Shown piece by piece: positions 53,027-61,041 of a stretch of 64,000 nucleotides of DNA; position 1 is the first letter of the stretch; the number at the start of each line of letters is the position of its first letter. Both the position numbers and the translations under genes were made by a program. A model generated the notes under the pieces. The model made no database searches. It saw nothing but the letters and a program-made list of their open reading frames with translations, and had not been told where the DNA came from. The stretch is from Streptomyces sp. (GTDB lineage Bacteria > Actinomycetota > Actinomycetes > Streptomycetales > Streptomycetaceae): NCBI RefSeq assembly GCF_019510245.1, contig NZ_JAEKKT010000126.1:1-64000 (forward strand), given 5' to 3'.

Positions 53027-53853
53027 ACAGAGCACAGCTTGGAGCCGCGCTGCGGGCGCTGCGAGTGGCATCCGGCAAGGAAGCCAAAGCGGTGGCCCGC
53101 AGCGCCCTCATGTCTCCGTCCAAGCTGTCCAAGATCGAGAATGCGAAGCTGGCACCCAGCGCGACGGACGTAGAGCGCATCCTGACCGCCATCGGTGTCT
53201 CGGACGAGGTCAAAGCGGAGTACGCGGAAGCCGCACGCGCGTCAGCGACGGAAGCGACGGCGTGGCGCCTGCTCAAGCGAATCGGGGTCCACAAGGGCCA
53301 GCAGGCCGCCAAGGCTCTGGAAGCCCAGATGTCTGTACTGCGGCTGTTTCAACCCGCGCTCGTTCCGGGCCTGCTCCAGACGCCCGAGTACATCAGGGCC
53401 ATTCTGCAACGGCACAATCTGAGTGAAGACGCACTCACGCGAACGATCAATGGGCGACTCGAACGGCAAGCGGTTCTCTACGACAACGCAAAGTCGCTCC
53501 GGTTCACCATCACCGAACCTGTTCTGCGCTGGCGCATCGTGCGACCGCAGATGATGGCCGCTCAGCTTGATCGCATCGCCTCCATTTCGCGGCTCTCCCA
53601 CGTGGACATCCGGATAGTCCCTCTGCGAATTCAGCAACATGACATCGCAAATCATGCCTTCGTCATCCGTGACGACCGCATGGTGACGGTTGAAACCGTC
53701 CATGCCGAAGTCGTCGTTACGGACCCGCGAGATGTGAGTCTCTACGTTGATAAGTTCGAAGGATTCGCGCGAGCCGCGCTGGCCGGCGACGAAATGCGGG
53801 ATCTGATCGAAAGCATCCGCAACGACTTTTTGCGGGAACAGGAAACAGGCTAG
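53023..53853 (+). CDS. WhiJ/Scr1-type helix-turn-helix regulator (DUF5753)
   Basis: A 276-residue protein. Residues ~5-60 are an XRE-type HTH ('LGAALRALRVASGKEAKAVARSALMSPSKLSKIENAKLAPS'). From ~90 it has the DUF5753 domain ('LRLFQPALVPGLLQTPEYIRAIL', 'GRLERQAVLYD', 'HDIANHAFVIRDD'). Such WhiJ paralogues occur by the dozen in Streptomyces, normally with a small DUF397 protein (BldB/AbaA type) as here (54506). They are thought to influence development or antibiotic production; on an element it may be a selfish regulatory module. Confidence 0.88.
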   Translation: MNRAQLGAALRALRVASGKEAKAVARSALMSPSKLSKIENAKLAPSATDVERILTAIGVSDEVKAEYAEAARASATEATAWRLLKRIGVHKGQQAAKALEAQMSVLRLFQPALVPGLLQTPEYIRAILQRHNLSEDALTRTINGRLERQAVLYDNAKSLRFTITEPVLRWRIVRPQMMAAQLDRIASISRLSHVDIRIVPLRIQQHDIANHAFVIRDDRMVTVETVHAEVVVTDPRDVSLYVDKFEGFARAALAGDEMRDLIESIRNDFLREQETG

Positions 53854-53886
53854 AGGCGCAATCGTGGGCCGCCGAAGATGGGGGCC

Positions 53887-54189
53887 ATGGTGAGCGACAG
53901 CAAGGCACATAGGACCGAAGCGGCTGATCATCTGGGCAGCAGTGAGGCCCGACAGTTCCTCTCCCGTCTCTCCGGAGCGTTCGGTGTCGGCGGCGTGCTC
54001 ATGGTGCAGAAGAGCGACCCTGGCCCCGAAGGCGCGGACCTGGCGCCGAGTTCGGCTTTGCGCTGGCCTCGGTGTGAGTGCGGGAGCCCGAAGTGTCCTG
54101 ACTACAAGCCCCCGCCGAATAGCCCGTCAGCGGGACTGAGCGGCAGAGTCGCCGCAGCCAACGCGCGGACCCGTAGGGGTGGGCTGTGA
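53887..54189 (+). CDS. hypothetical protein with a zinc-knuckle-like tail
   Basis: About 100 residues: 'SSEARQFLSRLSGAFGVGGVLMVQKSD' then 'RCECGSPKCPDY' with three closely spaced cysteines. No family that I can name. The ATG at 53887 has GGGG close by; ATG 53878 or GTG 53890 are alternatives. The stop overlaps the next GTG (GTGA), giving coupling. Confidence 0.6.
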   Translation: MVSDSKAHRTEAADHLGSSEARQFLSRLSGAFGVGGVLMVQKSDPGPEGADLAPSSALRWPRCECGSPKCPDYKPPPNSPSAGLSGRVAAANARTRRGGL

Positions 54190-54410
54190 GCGTCAGAGCG
54201 GCCATGCGGTACGTCATGCACCGGATCATCGAGCATCCCGACACGGACGTGACGTTCGAGGCCGAGTGTCTGCACTGCGGTTGGAAGGCAACTCCCGCCG
54301 ATAACTCGGCCTCCGTCGACGTGGAGTGCATGAGCCACACGGGCCGGTCCGGGCACGCCGGTTTCCGGCGCATCCGGACCTCGTTCGCCATGGTCGTTCG
54401 CGCCGAGTGA
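54186..54410 (+). CDS. DUF7848-type small zinc-binding protein
   Basis: 74 residues with the conserved line 'RYVMHRIIEHPDTDVTFEAECLHCGWKAT' and 'SVDVECMSHTGRSGHAGFRRIRTSFAMVVR'. The Cys pair in CLHC plus C..H in ECMSHTG suggest a small zinc finger. It is common in Streptomyces genomes in the same clusters as DUF6879 and WhiJ-like genes. Starts with GTG overlapping the previous stop. Confidence 0.75.
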   Translation: MSVRAAMRYVMHRIIEHPDTDVTFEAECLHCGWKATPADNSASVDVECMSHTGRSGHAGFRRIRTSFAMVVRAE

Positions 54411-54505
54411 GACACCGCCCCTGCGGTGGAATCCCTGAACTCCCGCCCGGTATGAGCGGCGACGGTCAGTCATGGCCGTGATCAGTTGAGCAGGAAGGTG
54501 CAGTG

Positions 54506-54730
54506 ATGCTGGACGGAAGTGATCTGTACGCGCTCGACATCAACGGGGCGTCGTTCGTGAAGGCATGCGGCGGCCCCTGCACCGAAGGGTGCGTGACCCT
54601 GGCGCGGATCGGTGACGACGCCTGGGCCCTGGGTGACAGCAAGCGGCCGGACGCCCAACCGCTGCGGTTCACCACGGAGGAACTGGACGCGGCCGGTATC
54701 GACCCGGCGCGCTTCGGCCTGAACGTCTGA
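54506..54730 (+). CDS. DUF397-like small protein (BldB/AbaA type)
   Basis: 74 residues ending '..ALGDSKRPDAQPLRFTTEELDAAGI', like the DUF397 core 'VRDSKNPDGPVLRFTPAEW'. DUF397 proteins are small partners of WhiJ-type HTH regulators in Streptomyces. The usual 'WRKSS.S.G' start is replaced by 'LYALDINGASFVKACGGPCTEGCVTLA', so this is a divergent member. AGGAAGG precedes the adjoining GTG/ATG starts at 54503/54506. Confidence 0.68.
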   Translation: MLDGSDLYALDINGASFVKACGGPCTEGCVTLARIGDDAWALGDSKRPDAQPLRFTTEELDAAGIDPARFGLNV

Positions 54731-54811
54731 GCCTCCCCCTCCCGCCAGCCGGGCCGGGTCCTCCTGTCCCTGGGGCCGGCCCGGCTGGCACTCCTCGGAA
54801 CGGAACGACTG

Positions 54812-55279
54812 GTGCACCACCACGGCTATCTATGGACCGGCCCGAAAGAGCGTTTCGACAATGAGGCCCTGCGGCGACCTCCACATCCTGAGCCGCCGCC
54901 GGCCGGAAGCAGGCCAGAACTGATCCAGCGTTACCGGGAGGTCGCAGCGGAGTTCCCGACCGTCGACCTGCCGCCCCTTGAAACGGCGTACTGGCTGATC
55001 AAGCCCCGTTCCATCGTTCGTGGCACATGGGAGGAAGCCAAGGAGGCTGCAACCTGGCTCGGTGAGCGGCTGGCCGAGTACGCGCCCCGGTTCTCGGCGG
55101 AACGGGACCGAGACACCACCCGCCTAGCCCGCCTGGTGGTCTCTGCTGCCGAACACCTGCACTCGGGCGCTGATGTGTCGTACGGCTTCTATCTGGAACG
55201 TCCCTCGTATCTGTCCCTGGCAGTGGTGACGTGCTCCCCCAATCGTGCGCTTCCTGGAGCGGCCTGCCCAGTCGCGTAG
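54812..55279 (+). CDS. hypothetical Streptomyces protein
   Basis: 155 residues, GTG start, 'HHHGYLWTGPKERFDNEALRRPPHPEPPP' then helical sequence ('TWEEAKEAATWLGERLAEYAPRFSAERD') and 'YGFYLERPSYLSLAVVTCSPNR'. No catalytic motif or membrane segment. I recognise similar conserved proteins beside WhiJ/DUF397 clusters but no function. A hairpin terminator follows. Confidence 0.65.
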   Translation: MHHHGYLWTGPKERFDNEALRRPPHPEPPPAGSRPELIQRYREVAAEFPTVDLPPLETAYWLIKPRSIVRGTWEEAKEAATWLGERLAEYAPRFSAERDRDTTRLARLVVSAAEHLHSGADVSYGFYLERPSYLSLAVVTCSPNRALPGAACPVA

Positions 55280-55293
55280 TCGAAACAGTGAAC

Positions 55294-55317
55294 GGCCCCG
55301 TCCGAATGGACGGGGCC
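55294..55317 (+). terminator. terminator of the plus-strand regulator cluster
   Basis: GGCCCCGTCC (55294-55303), GAAT loop and GGACGGGGCC (55308-55317), followed by TGCTTGGTTTG. A perfect 10-bp stem, 15 bp after the stop at 55279. Confidence 0.85.
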
Positions 55318-55330
55318 TGCTTGGTTTGCC

Positions 55331-55477
55331 TAGAGCAGCGCAAGGAAGGGGATTCGTGTCCCCGAGCGGTTCCGGTCGCTTCGGTTCCGGCGCAGGCTTG
55401 GGTGCTGGTCGGTAAGCATCAAGCTGGACAACCGTTGCTCGGTTCTGTTCACGCTCCGCGCTGGCCGGCTGCGGCAC
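55331..55477 (-). pseudogene. duplicated C-terminal tail of the replication protein
   Basis: On the minus strand 'PASAEREQNRATVVQLDAYRP' and 'PEPLGDTNP' match the end of the DUF3987-type protein at 56786 ('PASAEREQNRARVVRRDAYRP', 'SEPLGESNPFLALL'). One extra base before the end shifts the frame, yet the bases for the final FLALL and a stop are retained. Only ~49 codons are present. It is a partial duplication or a recombination scar between related elements. Confidence 0.75.
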
Positions 55478-55516
55478 AGCGTCACCGGAACTGCCACCGC
55501 AGTGTGTGAAAGCGGA

Positions 55517-55804
55517 TTAGTAAGGGAAGTGTTCCGCGTTCGGCTCTCCCATGTACGTCGGGTACGTGGTCCTGACTCGGATGGACTCGGCGTCCTTCGA
55601 GACGCCCACTTCCTGCGGGAGGTGCCGGGTCAATGACATGATCAGCTTGCATGCGTCAAACTCGGCGTATGCGGGAAGCACGAACGTGGCAGTGTAGTTC
55701 CCGCCTTGGTCCAGGCCCCCCAACTCCACTTCGGGAGTGTCCTTCAACCCGCCATTGGCCGCGCAACTCAGCGCCCACCAACCGAGGTTCGTGTACTTGG
55801 GCAC
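55517..55804 (-). CDS. hypothetical protein
   Basis: 95 residues: 'MPKYTNLGWWALSCAANGGLKDTPEVELGGLDQGGNYTATFVLPAYAEFDACKLIMSLT...'. Starts with GTG at 55804 with GGGAGG nine bases upstream. It shows no signal or membrane segment and no known motif. Four bases separate it from the upstream membrane protein, so it belongs to that operon. Confidence 0.6.
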   Translation of the reverse strand: MPKYTNLGWWALSCAANGGLKDTPEVELGGLDQGGNYTATFVLPAYAEFDACKLIMSLTRHLPQEVGVSKDAESIRVRTTYPTYMGEPNAEHFPY

Positions 55805-55808
55805 GTGA

Positions 55809-56207
55809 TCAACCCTCCCAACTTTGTTGTGGAACCTTGTAGTCGGTCAGGTTGCGCTCCGCATCGAGGCAGCCGTGCGCCCACTCCTTCCGCTGGTGGC
55901 CGTTGTACTCCCAGTGCGAGAAGAAGGAGATCCCAGATGCACGGTCCGGTCCTGGATCAGTCTTGTACTTGACCGGAATCGAACACTCGTCGACGACCAT
56001 CTCCAGTCCGTACCTTTCGGGCAGCTTGAAGCTGACTGCCCGATTCCAGCCATCTTGATACTCAGCCGATGTGTCGTCCAAGCCCCCACTGCTGCCACTG
56101 TCGCTCGTGGCAGCGTGGACGCCGAGGATGCCCGCACCGATGACGAGTGATCCCCCGAGGATCGCTATGGGCATCCAGCCGCCGATGCGTTCGATGAACT
56201 CGTGCAT
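55809..56207 (-). CDS. hypothetical single-pass membrane protein
   Basis: 132 residues. One hydrophobic helix ('MPIAILGGSLVIGAGILGV', ~11-30) is followed by a Ser/Gly-rich linker and an extracellular-looking domain ('YGLEMVVDECSIPVKYKTD', 'EWAHGCLDAERNL') with two cysteines that could pair. The ATG at 56207 was preferred over ATG 56213 because AGGGG is then six bases away. Function unknown. Operon with its neighbours at 55517 and 56225. Confidence 0.6.
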   Translation of the reverse strand: MHEFIERIGGWMPIAILGGSLVIGAGILGVHAATSDSGSSGGLDDTSAEYQDGWNRAVSFKLPERYGLEMVVDECSIPVKYKTDPGPDRASGISFFSHWEYNGHQRKEWAHGCLDAERNLTDYKVPQQSWEG

Positions 56208-56224
56208 GTACATCCCCCTGGTCC

Positions 56225-56476
56225 TTAGCGGCCAAGCGCGTCGCGACGCGCCTTCGCTTCCCGCTCGCTGACCTGATACGACGCGTAGATGGCCGCACAG
56301 GTGGCGATGACACCGAAGACCCAGAGCAGCCAGTAGACGAGCGCGCCCAGGATCGGCACACCGTCCGTCCAAACGCCCAGAAGCAGCCACAGGAAGCCGC
56401 CAACTGCCCAGGCCCCCCAGATGGCCTTGTGTTCGGCTTCAGCAGCCTTCTTCACGTCGTAGTACCCGTTGTTCAC
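56225..56476 (-). CDS. small two-helix membrane protein
   Basis: 83 residues from GTG at 56476 (GGGGAGGG just upstream). Two hydrophobic stretches, 'AVGGFLWLLLGVWTDGV' and 'GALVYWLLWVFGVIATCAAIYA', then a charged tail 'SEREAKARRDALGR'. It could be a small superinfection or pore protein, but nothing identifies it. It is the first gene of the three-gene minus-strand operon. Confidence 0.6.
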   Translation of the reverse strand: MNNGYYDVKKAAEAEHKAIWGAWAVGGFLWLLLGVWTDGVPILGALVYWLLWVFGVIATCAAIYASYQVSEREAKARRDALGR

Positions 56477-56746
56477 AATCCCTCCCCATCTCTTGCGAGC
56501 GGTGATCTTACATTCAACGAAGCGGGGACAGGAAGCCCGATCCCTGCCTTGACCTTGGGATTTGTGTTTCATGCAGGCAACAGCTATAGCCCGGGAAACG
56601 AGCGTTGGCTTCCCCGCTGCGCCGGTGGCTAGAAGTAGCCGCTGCTCAGCATCTCCCCATCGGCGCCACACATGGCGGCGACATCGGCCTCCGTTCCGGT
56701 CTGCCAGATCTGGTGGAAAGAGATGACCGACGCGAGGCAACAATGA

Positions 56747-56772
56747 AGCCCCGGCCTGCTTGGGCCGGGGCT
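56747..56772 (-). terminator. terminator of the replication protein gene
   Basis: AGCCCCGGCC (56747-56756), six-base loop and GGCCGGGGCT (56763-56772), 14 bp beyond the minus-strand stop at 56786. The remaining gap 56477-56746 shows no supported gene; it must include the promoter of the small membrane-protein operon. Confidence 0.85.
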
Positions 56773-56785
56773 GTTCCTCTGGTGG

Positions 56786-58274
56786 TTAGAGCAGCGCCAG
56801 GAACGGATTCGACTCTCCGAGCGGTTCCGACTGCTGCGGTTCCTGAGCGGGCACGGGCGTAGCCTGCACCGGTTCCGGGCGGTACGCGTCCCGTCGGACG
56901 ACCCGTGCGCGGTTCTGCTCACGCTCCGCGCTGGCCGGCTCCGGCTCTGCGTGACGGGAAGTGTCCCCGTTCCTGTTGCTGTCCGCGCCGGCCGGCATCG
57001 ACTCCGCAACCGTTTCTGTCGACCCTCCGTTTTCAGAACCGTCACCGCGGAGTGAGAAAACGGTGGCCGGTCGGCCCGTCTTCCCCGACCGCTCCACGGT
57101 CACGACGATTCCGGGCAGCGCTTTGACCTCAGCGGCCGTCGCTCCCACAAACGGGAGAACCTGAGAGGACGTGGCCCGACCGCCGTGCATCTCGATTCGG
57201 GCCCGGACCTTGTCCGCAAGACTGAGCGGCTGCCGCTTCACCTTCGGGGAAGTCGCTCCCTTGGTGATGCGTACGGCGTCCTGTACCGATCGGCGAACCA
57301 GAGTGAAGGCGGCCGACAGCATCTCTACCGTGATCCGCTCGGAGCACTCAGACGCTGCCAGGCAGGCCGCAAACCTGAGCGTCTGTTCTGCGGTCCGCTC
57401 GATGAACGCTGCCTGTTCTTCTGGCAGTGCCTCACCGAGGATCCGGGCATACCGCCGTACGATCCGCCACAAGGGCCGGGCGTCCTCCCCGAGCGTGATC
57501 ACACGCGGCCGGGCCGTCGCCCACCCGTAAGCGTCAGCCACGTCTCGGCCGTCCACTTCCGGCAGGGTCACCCAGTCGTCATCAAGCATCGGCACGGAAG
57601 CGAGCAGGAACGGCAGGATGCGGTTGTAGGAGCCGCCCAGAGCATCGCTGGCCGCAACGTACTTGGTCCAGTCGGAAGGCGTGATGTGAGCGTGCAGGAC
57701 CATGGCCGGGTCCCGGACTTCCTGGGGCTCATCCTTGGTGGTGTTGCGGAGAGTTGTGCCGTCCCAAGCAGCGCGCAGCTTGGTCGTGAACGAGGGGTCG
57801 CGCTTGACCCGCTTCAGAATCTCGGTCCACTCCTCCTCAAACGAACGTCCTCACGTCCCGACCGTGTTCAGTCTCGGAAGTGGCTTCCTGCTGGTCCCAC
57901 AGGTGTTGCACGAGACTCGCCCCGGAAGTGATCCCGCTGGTTGTGTGGGTGGCCAGGAAACGGCCCAGTGCCTTGTCTACGACGTGATGCGCGGCCCGCA
58001 GCGCAGTTCCCTTACCCCTGCCCGTCCCGGCCACCAGGGCGGACCAGATCAGCACAGGGCGAGCGTTTCCACGGGATGACACCTTGACTGAGCCACCGAT
58101 GGCGGCCGACCAAAACGACAGGGCGGCCACGTACACCCCCAAGGGGTCCGCTTCCAGGAACGGGGCGATCCTGCGAACCGCTCGCCCGATCGGACCGTAC
58201 AGAACGGGGGTGCTCATGCTGCCTGCGCTTTCTGGGAGTTGGTTTGGTTGCGGAGGGAGACGACGGGTCGCCAC
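56786..58274 (-). pseudogene. DUF3987-type replication/primase-helicase protein, frameshifted
   Basis: Two minus-strand frames form one ~495-residue protein. The first (58274-57837) has 'LYGPIGRAVRRIAPFLEADPLGVYVAALSFWSAAIGG' and the nucleotide loop 'WSALVAGTGRGKGTALRAAHH', then stops at ...VRTFV-TGA. The second frame continues directly with 'FEEEWTEILKRVKRDPSFTTKLRAAWDG' and runs to 56786 through the helical part ('LASVPMLDDDWVTLPEVDG', 'AEQTLRFAACLAASE') and a Pro/Glu-rich tail. DUF3987 proteins are ATPases that commonly serve replication in actinobacterial elements. The shift is +1 at GTT-TGA (57836-57841). It could be a mutation or a programmed event; the downstream frame shows no obvious decay. 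Confidence 0.72.
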
Positions 58275-58539
58275 CGTCCCCCGTCCTTTGCTAGAGCGGA
58301 AGCCTCAGCGGGTGTCCGGAGCGTCGCTCTTACGGCTTTCCCGCTTGCCTCTATTCTTCCGTACCTCTATCACGGAACGGTAACTAGCGGATATCTGACG
58401 CATTACTCAAATGTGGGTAATGGTAATTCGATAAAAAATAGGACCCACCGGGGGCGCCTTCCTTCCATCCCGTTCGCCAATCAAAATATTGCACCCTTTG
58501 CTGTCACCTGTCGGGCGGTCTGGCGGCAGCGTCAGTCGA
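58275..58539. other. AT-rich region upstream of the replication gene
   Basis: 265 bp. The part 58370-58500 is far richer in A and T than anything else in the window ('CGATAAAAAATAGG', 'AATCAAAATATTGC') and has a short direct repeat (GGGTAAT / GGTAATTC). It should contain the promoter of the replication gene and could be an origin or control region for an excised form. No iterons were found. Confidence 0.45.
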
Positions 58540-59235
58540 TCAAGTCGCGTCATCCTGGTTGACCGCGATGTGGATCAACTCGGTTAGGGTTAACAAGTCG
58601 TCGTGGAGTTCCCTGAGCATGTCAGTCTTGATTGAATCAGGCAAGGGGAAGTCTTCGCTCCAGACTTGGTCGTACCACCTATCAAATCTTTCGAATATCT
58701 CTGTGGAAAGCGAACGGATGGGATCCGGTGCAACCAAGTCAAAGTCCATGGCTGCAATGTTCAGCTCTTCTCGGGTGGCGACGGACTGATAGCTCAATGG
58801 GCCGTTGTGAGGGTCGGAGCCTTGGTCGCGGCATAGAATCTCGACCTCAAACTCCGACGTGGCTCGAATTGCAGCCTTTAAGTGAGCCCAAAATATCTGA
58901 TACCCGGCAATTAGCTTGACGTGGTCCAGGTGTTCGGTCATGTAGCCGTTCGATAAGGGACTCAGGTTGGCCTTGTACTGCCGCATAGCCTTTCGATCGA
59001 TGGCAGAGTGGGGAGAATCAAAGCGGGTGTGACACGTCGGACACAAGGCAATCAAGTTCTCAAACTCGTGCCGCCTTACCTTCCGCCATGGCTCAATGTG
59101 AGCGATCTCCACTGGAGTGGCGCGGCACGTGGGAATCGCGCATCGGTGTCCAGCTTCGACCAGCACGCGTCGCCTCAGGTCACGAGGCACGGCATCTCGC
59201 TTAGCACCCATACCTTCGATGCTAGCTGCGGTCAC
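58540..59235 (-). CDS. HNH endonuclease
   Basis: About 231 residues. The HNH/zinc core is near the N-terminus: 'RRRVLVEAGHRCAIPTCRATPVEIAHIEPWRKVRRHEFENLIALCPTCHTRFDS', with CxxxxC, the catalytic His of AHIEPW, Asn of ENLIALC and CxxCH. The remaining 150 residues are helical and unassigned. GTG at 59235 has GGAG five bases upstream and overlaps the previous gene by 14 bases; ATG at 59211 is a shorter alternative. GC content is clearly lower than the chromosome. In phages such nucleases often act with terminase; here a terminase-small-like gene is two genes upstream. Confidence 0.85.
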   Translation of the reverse strand: MTAASIEGMGAKRDAVPRDLRRRVLVEAGHRCAIPTCRATPVEIAHIEPWRKVRRHEFENLIALCPTCHTRFDSPHSAIDRKAMRQYKANLSPLSNGYMTEHLDHVKLIAGYQIFWAHLKAAIRATSEFEVEILCRDQGSDPHNGPLSYQSVATREELNIAAMDFDLVAPDPIRSLSTEIFERFDRWYDQVWSEDFPLPDSIKTDMLRELHDDLLTLTELIHIAVNQDDAT

Positions 59236-59479
59236 TGACACTCCGTCCGGTCTCCGACTCCTCTGCAGTGGTCTTGCCGCACTCGAAGCAGCCTGCAAGA
59301 TGATGTCGATGGCGGTCAGGCCAAACCTGCTCCCTGCCGGTCAGTTGCCAGCCGATGTGCACGGCGAACTCCAGTAGGCAAGCGGAGCATTGGTCCTCAG
59401 TCCATGGGCACTCAACCCCCGTGTGATGGCCATCGTGAGCACCTGCGGACCCCACCTTCGCTGCTCGTCGGGCGCTCAC
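59222..59479 (-). CDS. small Cys/His-rich protein
   Basis: 85 residues from GTG at 59479, which overlaps the upstream stop (GTGA). Core: 'GVECPWTEDQCSACLLEFAVHIGWQLTGREQVWPDRHRHHLAGCFECGKTTAEE', with six cysteines and several histidines in a zinc-finger-like arrangement. It may be a nucleic-acid-binding protein. Not otherwise recognised. Confidence 0.65.
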   Translation of the reverse strand: MSARRAAKVGSAGAHDGHHTGVECPWTEDQCSACLLEFAVHIGWQLTGREQVWPDRHRHHLAGCFECGKTTAEESETGRSVSDRS

Positions 59480-59820
59480 TTGGCGTCCCCCTCGAAGGTC
59501 CAGCCGAGGCGCTTCATGCCTTCTGCGGTGAGCCCCAGCGACCCGGCAAGGTGTCGGAACTCCATCTGATGCGTACTGGTGGCCGTGCCATCAAGGATCT
59601 TGCCGAAGTAGGTGAGCATCACGGCTACGGTCGGGATGAACGACTCGTCCCACATGGCGGCCTGCGGAGATTCCCACCACTGTTGCCACTGCTCCCGTTC
59701 AGCCTCCGTCCAGTCCCGGACGGCCGGCATGGCGGGCACTGGAAGTCCATGGCCGGAAGGCAACTCCACCACACCCTTATAACGAGAATGAACACTATTC
59801 GGATTTCGGAACTTCGGCAT
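59476..59820 (-). CDS. phage terminase small subunit-like protein
   Basis: 114 residues. 'MPKFRNPNSVHSRYKGVVELPSG', 'RDWTEAEREQWQQWWESPQAAMWDES' and 'HQMEFRHLAGSLGLTAEGMKRLGWTFE' follow the pattern I know for terminase small subunits of actinophages and prophages (a basic start, a W-rich block with SPQA.QW, and a final RLGL..KG...L.W). ATG at 59820 follows AGAGGTGATGAA. A large-subunit gene is not visible in the window. Confidence 0.62.
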   Translation of the reverse strand: MPKFRNPNSVHSRYKGVVELPSGHGLPVPAMPAVRDWTEAEREQWQQWWESPQAAMWDESFIPTVAVMLTYFGKILDGTATSTHQMEFRHLAGSLGLTAEGMKRLGWTFEGDAK

Positions 59821-59885
59821 TTCATCACCTCTCAAGCAAAACAAATGCCCCCTGCTAACGCAGAGGGCCGGTTCAGTAACAATTG

Positions 59886-60590
59886 TCAGGCGGCATCTTC
59901 TTCGGGCGGCGCAACGAAGTCTCCGAACTCAGCCCGGTTGCCTCGGTACTGGTCGATCAGGCCCAGATCCTTGGCGCTGTCGAAAGTGAGTCGGCCATCC
60001 GAAGTGGTCCGCCGGGCGTTCACCTCTTCGCCCAGGGCGCCAGAGAATCCGCGCCACTTCGGCCGGGTCAGCTCACCCGCAGTTGCAGCCCACAGAAATC
60101 GGCTGACGCTGCCTGCCAACTGGGCGCGTGCCGCCTTGGCGATTGCCGCCCGGTACCGCTTCAGTGCACGCTCAGACTGCTCGAACCCCTGGCGGGCCAG
60201 CTCCGGCAGTTCCTTCACGATGGCGTCTGTTGCTGCGGATTCGGCCTGCTCCACAGCACGGGCCAGGGCAGGCTCTACCCGCTCATACTCCTTGACTCTG
60301 AAACGGACCTCGGCCAGATACTTGTCCCTATCGGGAAGCGATCGGCCGTCAGCTACGGCCTGCATCTCCTGCTCCCTGAGTTCCCTATCCGCCTTGCGCA
60401 ACGCGGGAACGTAGTAATCACGCGACGTAGGTCCGTGGCTGTCGTCGATGTACTGGCGAGCACAGTCCGCATTCTCCATTCTGTACTTGCGGTGGCGTTC
60501 CTCCAGATCGTCATGCTTGCGAATCAATTCCAGAGTCTTTCCAGAGGGCTGAAATTCCGACAGATCAAATCCTCGGTGAATGATGGGCAT
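59886..60590 (-). CDS. hypothetical coiled-coil protein
   Basis: 234 residues, mostly helical and charged: 'LELIRKHDDLEERHRKYRMENADCARQYIDDSHG', 'ALRKADRELREQEMQAVADGRS' and 'EPALARAVEQAESAATDAIVKELPELARQGFEQSERALKRYRAAIAKAARAQ'. The composition resembles phage or element structural/scaffold proteins, but no family is identified. ATG at 60590 follows AGGAG; 15 bp after the preceding gene. Confidence 0.65.
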   Translation of the reverse strand: MPIIHRGFDLSEFQPSGKTLELIRKHDDLEERHRKYRMENADCARQYIDDSHGPTSRDYYVPALRKADRELREQEMQAVADGRSLPDRDKYLAEVRFRVKEYERVEPALARAVEQAESAATDAIVKELPELARQGFEQSERALKRYRAAIAKAARAQLAGSVSRFLWAATAGELTRPKWRGFSGALGEEVNARRTTSDGRLTFDSAKDLGLIDQYRGNRAEFGDFVAPPEEDAA

Positions 60591-60605
60591 GGGTCTCCTC
60601 GTATT

Positions 60606-60776
60606 TCAGTTACGGCCGAGCATCAGGTCATCAAAATGGCCCGAGCGTCGGGCCTGGGAAATCTGCTCCGGCGACATGCGGGCGAGATCGTCCCGCGTGT
60701 ACTGCGCGGGCCTGGCCTCCTGCATCGCCTTCAGGATTTCGGCTCGGATCATTGCGCGCATCGGGTCATCGTTCAT
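60606..60776 (-). CDS. small hypothetical protein
   Basis: 56 residues: MNDDPMRAMIRAEILKAMQE... with 'RDDLARMSPEQISQARRSGHFDDLMLG' at the C-terminus. The motif 'MSPEQI..A...GHFDDLM' looks like the small helical proteins placed before phage head/scaffold genes in actinophages, but I cannot name it. Its start lies inside the end of the HTH gene (11-base overlap), which argues it is translated. Confidence 0.65.
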   Translation of the reverse strand: MNDDPMRAMIRAEILKAMQEARPAQYTRDDLARMSPEQISQARRSGHFDDLMLGRN

Positions 60777-61041
60777 CGTTGTTCTCCTTGGCTATGCGAT
60801 GAATCTCGGCAAGCTGAATCGCTCGGGCGGAGTTCTCATCCCCTCCGGCCTGTTCGACCAGGGAAGCGATCGGAATCCGGAGGTGATGAGCAATGACCAC
60901 GAACGTAGTCAGGCTCGGCTTACGCTCACCACGCTCCCACTGGTAGACAGCCTGGGTGCTGCACCCGATTTGATCGGCTAGCTCCTTGACGGTGATTCCC
61001 AAACTGAGACGTCGAGATCTTCCCTGCTCAGGGTCATACAT
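60766..61041 (-). CDS. XRE-family helix-turn-helix regulator
   Basis: 91 residues: 'RSRRLSLGITVKELADQIGCSTQAVYQWERGERKPSLTTFVVIAHHLRIPIASLVEQAGGDE' is a complete XRE HTH domain. GGAGGAG lies three bases before the ATG at 61041. It is the first gene of the minus-strand operon continuing to the HNH gene and is a candidate for its regulator. Confidence 0.88.
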   Translation of the reverse strand: MYDPEQGRSRRLSLGITVKELADQIGCSTQAVYQWERGERKPSLTTFVVIAHHLRIPIASLVEQAGGDENSARAIQLAEIHRIAKENNDER

